The position numbers were made by a program, and so were the translations under genes. Shown here in pieces: positions 61,649-64,000 of a stretch of DNA of 64,000 bases. Positions within the stretch are counted from its first letter, which is position 1; each line of letters begins with the position of its first letter. Under the pieces are notes generated by a model. That model worked only from the letters and a program-made list of their open reading frames with translations. It was not told the DNA's origin and searched no databases. Origin of the DNA: Stutzerimonas stutzeri (GTDB lineage: Bacteria > Pseudomonadota > Gammaproteobacteria > Pseudomonadales > Pseudomonadaceae); NCBI GenBank assembly GCA_002339675.1, contig DDKB01000017.1, forward strand, positions 738,124 through 802,123. Direction: 5' to 3'.

Positions 61649-62608
61649 ATGGGTGAGTTCGAGCTGATCCGCCACTACTTCGCCGCCGCCGCCTGTGCCA
61701 GGGCTGGCGGCGACGTCGTGCTGGGCATCGGCGATGACTGCGCCTTGCTCGCCGTCCCGCCCGGCGAACAGCTGGCGATCTCCACCGATTCGCTGGTCGC
61801 CGGCGTGCATTTCCCCGATCCCTGCGACCCGTATCTGCTCGGCCAGCGCGCGCTGGCGGTCTCTGCCAGCGACCTCGCCGGCATGGGCGCCACACCTGTC
61901 GGTTTTACCCTGGCGCTGACGCTTCCTGCGGTCGATCCCGACTGGCTGGCCGAGTTCGCCCGTGGCCTCGATGCGATGGCGGCGGCTTGCGAGCTGCGCC
62001 TGATTGGCGGCGACACCACACGCGGCCCGCTGAGCATGACGCTGACGGTGTTCGGCCGGGTTCCGGCTGGCGCCGCGTTGCGTCGCAGCGGGGCGCAACC
62101 CGGTGACCTGCTCTGCGTCGGCGGCGCCCTCGGTGATGCGGCCGGGGCGCTGCCGCTGGTGCTCGGCGAGCGCGTGTGTCAAGGCGCCGATGCGGTTGCC
62201 CTGCTGCGGCGCTACTGGTCGCCGCAGCCCCAGCTCGCGCTTGGCCAGGCCCTGCGCGGCAAGGCCAGCGCGGCACTGGACATTTCCGACGGCCTGCTGG
62301 CCGACTGCGGGCATATCGCCGCGGCATCGGGCGTGTCCCTGCAGATCGAGCAGGCCAAGCTGCCGCTGTCCGACGCGCTCCTGGGCGTTGCCGGGCCGGA
62401 GCAGGCGCTGCGCTGCGCGCGGAGCGGCGGTGACGATTACCTGTTGGCGTTCACCTTGTCGCCGGCGTTTTTGCCCGGGCTGCGTGCTGACGGCTGGACG
62501 ATCCATGTGATCGGCCGGGTCGTGGCGGGCGAGGGTGTCCGCTTGCTGGACGCCGATGGCCAGCCCATCGCCGCCGGTGACCGGGGCTACAACCACTTCA
62601 CGGCTTGA
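61649..62608 (+). CDS. thiL: Thiamine-monophosphate kinase
   Basis: 319 residues of the PurM/ThiL family. GEFELIRHYFA start, GIGDDCALLAVPPGEQLAISTDSLVAGVHF, LAVSASDLAGMGATPVGF, LIGGDTTRGPLSMT, ALDISDGLLADCGHIA. Makes thiamine pyrophosphate, the last step of the pathway that includes thiD/thiE at the other end of this window. Confidence 0.96.
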   Translation: MGEFELIRHYFAAAACARAGGDVVLGIGDDCALLAVPPGEQLAISTDSLVAGVHFPDPCDPYLLGQRALAVSASDLAGMGATPVGFTLALTLPAVDPDWLAEFARGLDAMAAACELRLIGGDTTRGPLSMTLTVFGRVPAGAALRRSGAQPGDLLCVGGALGDAAGALPLVLGERVCQGADAVALLRRYWSPQPQLALGQALRGKASAALDISDGLLADCGHIAAASGVSLQIEQAKLPLSDALLGVAGPEQALRCARSGGDDYLLAFTLSPAFLPGLRADGWTIHVIGRVVAGEGVRLLDADGQPIAAGDRGYNHFTA

Positions 62609-62646
62609 GCGGCGCATGCCGTCTGGCCAGAACCCGAGGACCATTT

Positions 62647-63147
62647 GTGACTGATCCCCTACCGCCGGCCGCCGAGGCCCTGCCCGTGTCGGTCTGGAGT
62701 AATCCCTGGCACAACCTCGCCTTTGGTTTCGGCTCCGGCACGCTGCCGCAAGCGCCAGGCACCTGGGGCTCGCTGGTGGCGCTGGCGTTCGTGCCGCTGT
62801 GGCAGCTGCTGCCGGGCTGGGGCTACGCCGCGCTGATCGTCGCCAGCATCCTGTTCGGCATCTGGCTGTGCGGCAAGGTCGCGCAGGATCTGGGCGTACA
62901 CGACCACGAAGGCATCGTCTGGGACGAGTTTGCCGGGATCTGGATTACGTTCTGGCTGGCGCCGACGGGCGGCTACTGGCTGCTACTCGGCTTTCTCGTG
63001 TTCCGCGTGCTGGATATCTGCAAGCCTTGGCCGATCAGCTGGGTCGACCGGCATGTACACGGTGGGCTGGGCATCATGCTCGACGACATCCTCGCCGGCT
63101 TCGCCGCCTGTGGCCTGCTGCACCTGGCCGCCGCGTGGCTGGCGTGA
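62647..63147 (+). CDS. pgpA: Phosphatidylglycerophosphatase A
   Basis: 166 residues, membrane protein. LAFGFGSGTLPQAPGTWGSL, DLGVHDHEGIVWDEFAGIWI (catalytic acidic motif), FRVLDICKPWPI, HGGLGIMLDDILAG. Converts PGP to phosphatidylglycerol. GTG at 62647 with GAGGA upstream is chosen; a start at 62605 overlapping thiL is possible. Confidence 0.93.
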   Translation: MTDPLPPAAEALPVSVWSNPWHNLAFGFGSGTLPQAPGTWGSLVALAFVPLWQLLPGWGYAALIVASILFGIWLCGKVAQDLGVHDHEGIVWDEFAGIWITFWLAPTGGYWLLLGFLVFRVLDICKPWPISWVDRHVHGGLGIMLDDILAGFAACGLLHLAAAWLA

Positions 63148-63253
63148 CGGCCTGCCGGGCGTCCACCACGACGCTGTGCGGCCGGTCGCTGCATCGCGCC
63201 CGTCGGTCATGGAAGAATGCCGGCCTGTTCCCGGTCAGGAAAGGCGCCCGCTG

Positions 63254-63901
63254 ATGCGTTCCGTTGCTCTGCTGTTTGCCCTTGCGGTTTCCTTGCTCTG
63301 CCAGCTGGCGGCCGCGGCACCCTGGGTGCAGGTGGTCGGCCTGTTTCCCGGCGCTGCGGTCGTGACCGTCGATGGTCAGCGCAAGCTGGTGCGGGTCGGC
63401 CAGACGGGCCCGGGCGGTGTTCAGGTGGTGAGCGTCGACGCCACGGGCGCAGTGCTGCGGGTCGAGGGTGCCGAACGGCGTTATGCACTTAGCCGGGAGC
63501 TCAGCGCCGGCTTTGCCGAGCCCGAGCGGCGGCAAGTGAGTATCGCCCAGGGGCAGGGCGGCCATTACTTGATCGCAGGCTCGGTCAATGGCCAGCCGGT
63601 GCAATTCCTCGTCGACACCGGCGCGACATCGGTGGCGATCAACGAGGCGCAGGCCCGCCGGCTCGGGATCGACTACCGGGTCGATGGACGCCAGATCGTG
63701 GTGGGCACCGCCAGCGGCACGGCGAAGGCTTGGCGCGTCACCCTCAACAGCGTAAAGGTCGGTGCGATCGACGTGCTCGGGGTCGAGGCGGTGGTTGTCG
63801 AGGGCGGTGCTCCCGCCGATGCCCTGCTCGGCATGAGCTTTCTCAGCCGCGTCAGCTGGCGGGAAGAGCAGGGCGTGTTGAAGCTCGAGTCGAAGATCTA
63901 A
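63254..63901 (+). CDS. Retropepsin-like clan AA aspartic protease (TIGR02281 type)
   Basis: 215 residues. Signal peptide (SVALLFALAVSLLCQLAAAA), then a beta-rich domain and a retroviral-type protease domain with FLVDTGATSVAINE as the active site DTGA motif, IVVGTASGTAKAW flap region, and ADALLGMSFLSRVSW as the closing ALLGM block. A single-domain member that would act as a dimer in the periplasm. The substrate is unknown. Confidence 0.87.
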   Translation: MRSVALLFALAVSLLCQLAAAAPWVQVVGLFPGAAVVTVDGQRKLVRVGQTGPGGVQVVSVDATGAVLRVEGAERRYALSRELSAGFAEPERRQVSIAQGQGGHYLIAGSVNGQPVQFLVDTGATSVAINEAQARRLGIDYRVDGRQIVVGTASGTAKAWRVTLNSVKVGAIDVLGVEAVVVEGGAPADALLGMSFLSRVSWREEQGVLKLESKI

Positions 63902-64000
63902 CAATCAGCCTGAAGCCTGAGCCGACGGCTGCGTACGTATTCATGCTTGACTGGGGCAGGTCCGCCCCAACACTCGTACGCTTCCCGCTTCCCGCTTCCC

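Noticed and set aside
63902..64000. Short tail after the retropepsin-like gene
   Set aside because: It contains only a 5-bp dyad and a short CCCGCTT tandem at the window edge; nothing supports a feature.

Overview
The window is about 64 kb of GC-rich gammaproteobacterial chromosome. Gene content, gene order and protein sequences point to Pseudomonas sensu lato, probably the Stutzerimonas (Pseudomonas) stutzeri group. Several blocks keep the order I know from P. aeruginosa: miaB / hemL-thiE-thiD / ladS / acyl-CoA dehydrogenase / amn; the urea blocks ureEFG, ureD-A-(GNAT)-B-C and urtABCDE; and nrdR-ribD-ribE-ribBA-ribH-nusB-thiL-pgpA. There is no rRNA, tRNA, CRISPR array, prophage or recognisable transposase gene. 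The species call is an inference.

Layout. 1-15 kb: start of miaB, a Sel1-repeat protein, a small membrane protein, hemL, thiE and thiD on the minus strand; then ladS (without its receiver domain) and an AidB-type acyl-CoA dehydrogenase on plus; a threonine-dehydratase-like enzyme diverging from a MocR regulator; amn; and a membrane PQQ glucose dehydrogenase split into two overlapping genes. 15-36 kb: nitrogen acquisition. hupE/ureJ-ureG-ureF-ureE, then an unrelated block (GNAT, DMT exporter, oxaloacetate decarboxylase, MFS, TorF-like porin, DksA-like protein, GAF histidine kinase, hemerythrin), then ureC-ureB-GNAT-ureA-ureD and the urea ABC transporter urtEDCBA, all ure/urt genes on minus. 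36-55 kb: housekeeping and accessory genes (rluE, DUF2788, globin, Lrp regulator, CDF exporter, hrpB, SDR, NYN nuclease-like, rhlE, flavoprotein, HDAC-like, tesB, HAD phosphatase, CnoX/YbbN, YedE-YedF, thpR, methyltransferase, YbaY-like lipoprotein). 55-64 kb: nrdR, ribD, a minus-strand dioxygenase-like gene, an FMN riboswitch, ribE, ribBA, ribH, nusB, thiL, pgpA and a retropepsin-like protease.

How the genes work together. The ure/urt genes form a urea uptake and hydrolysis system in three transcription units. Upstream of each first gene (urtA, ureD, ureE) I can read a good -24/-12 sigma-54 promoter (13 or 14 matches of 15) preceded by one or two GCACC-N5-GGTGC NtrC-type sites. This points to a single nitrogen-limitation regulon.

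The other striking signals are structural. A roughly 550-bp imperfect inverted repeat separates ureF from ureG. A dispersed repeat is inserted in the variable stem of the FMN riboswitch, and a second copy lies downstream of ribBA. Several families of small palindromic repeats occupy intergenic spaces. No wholly new multi-gene system is evident; the most novel material is regulatory and architectural.
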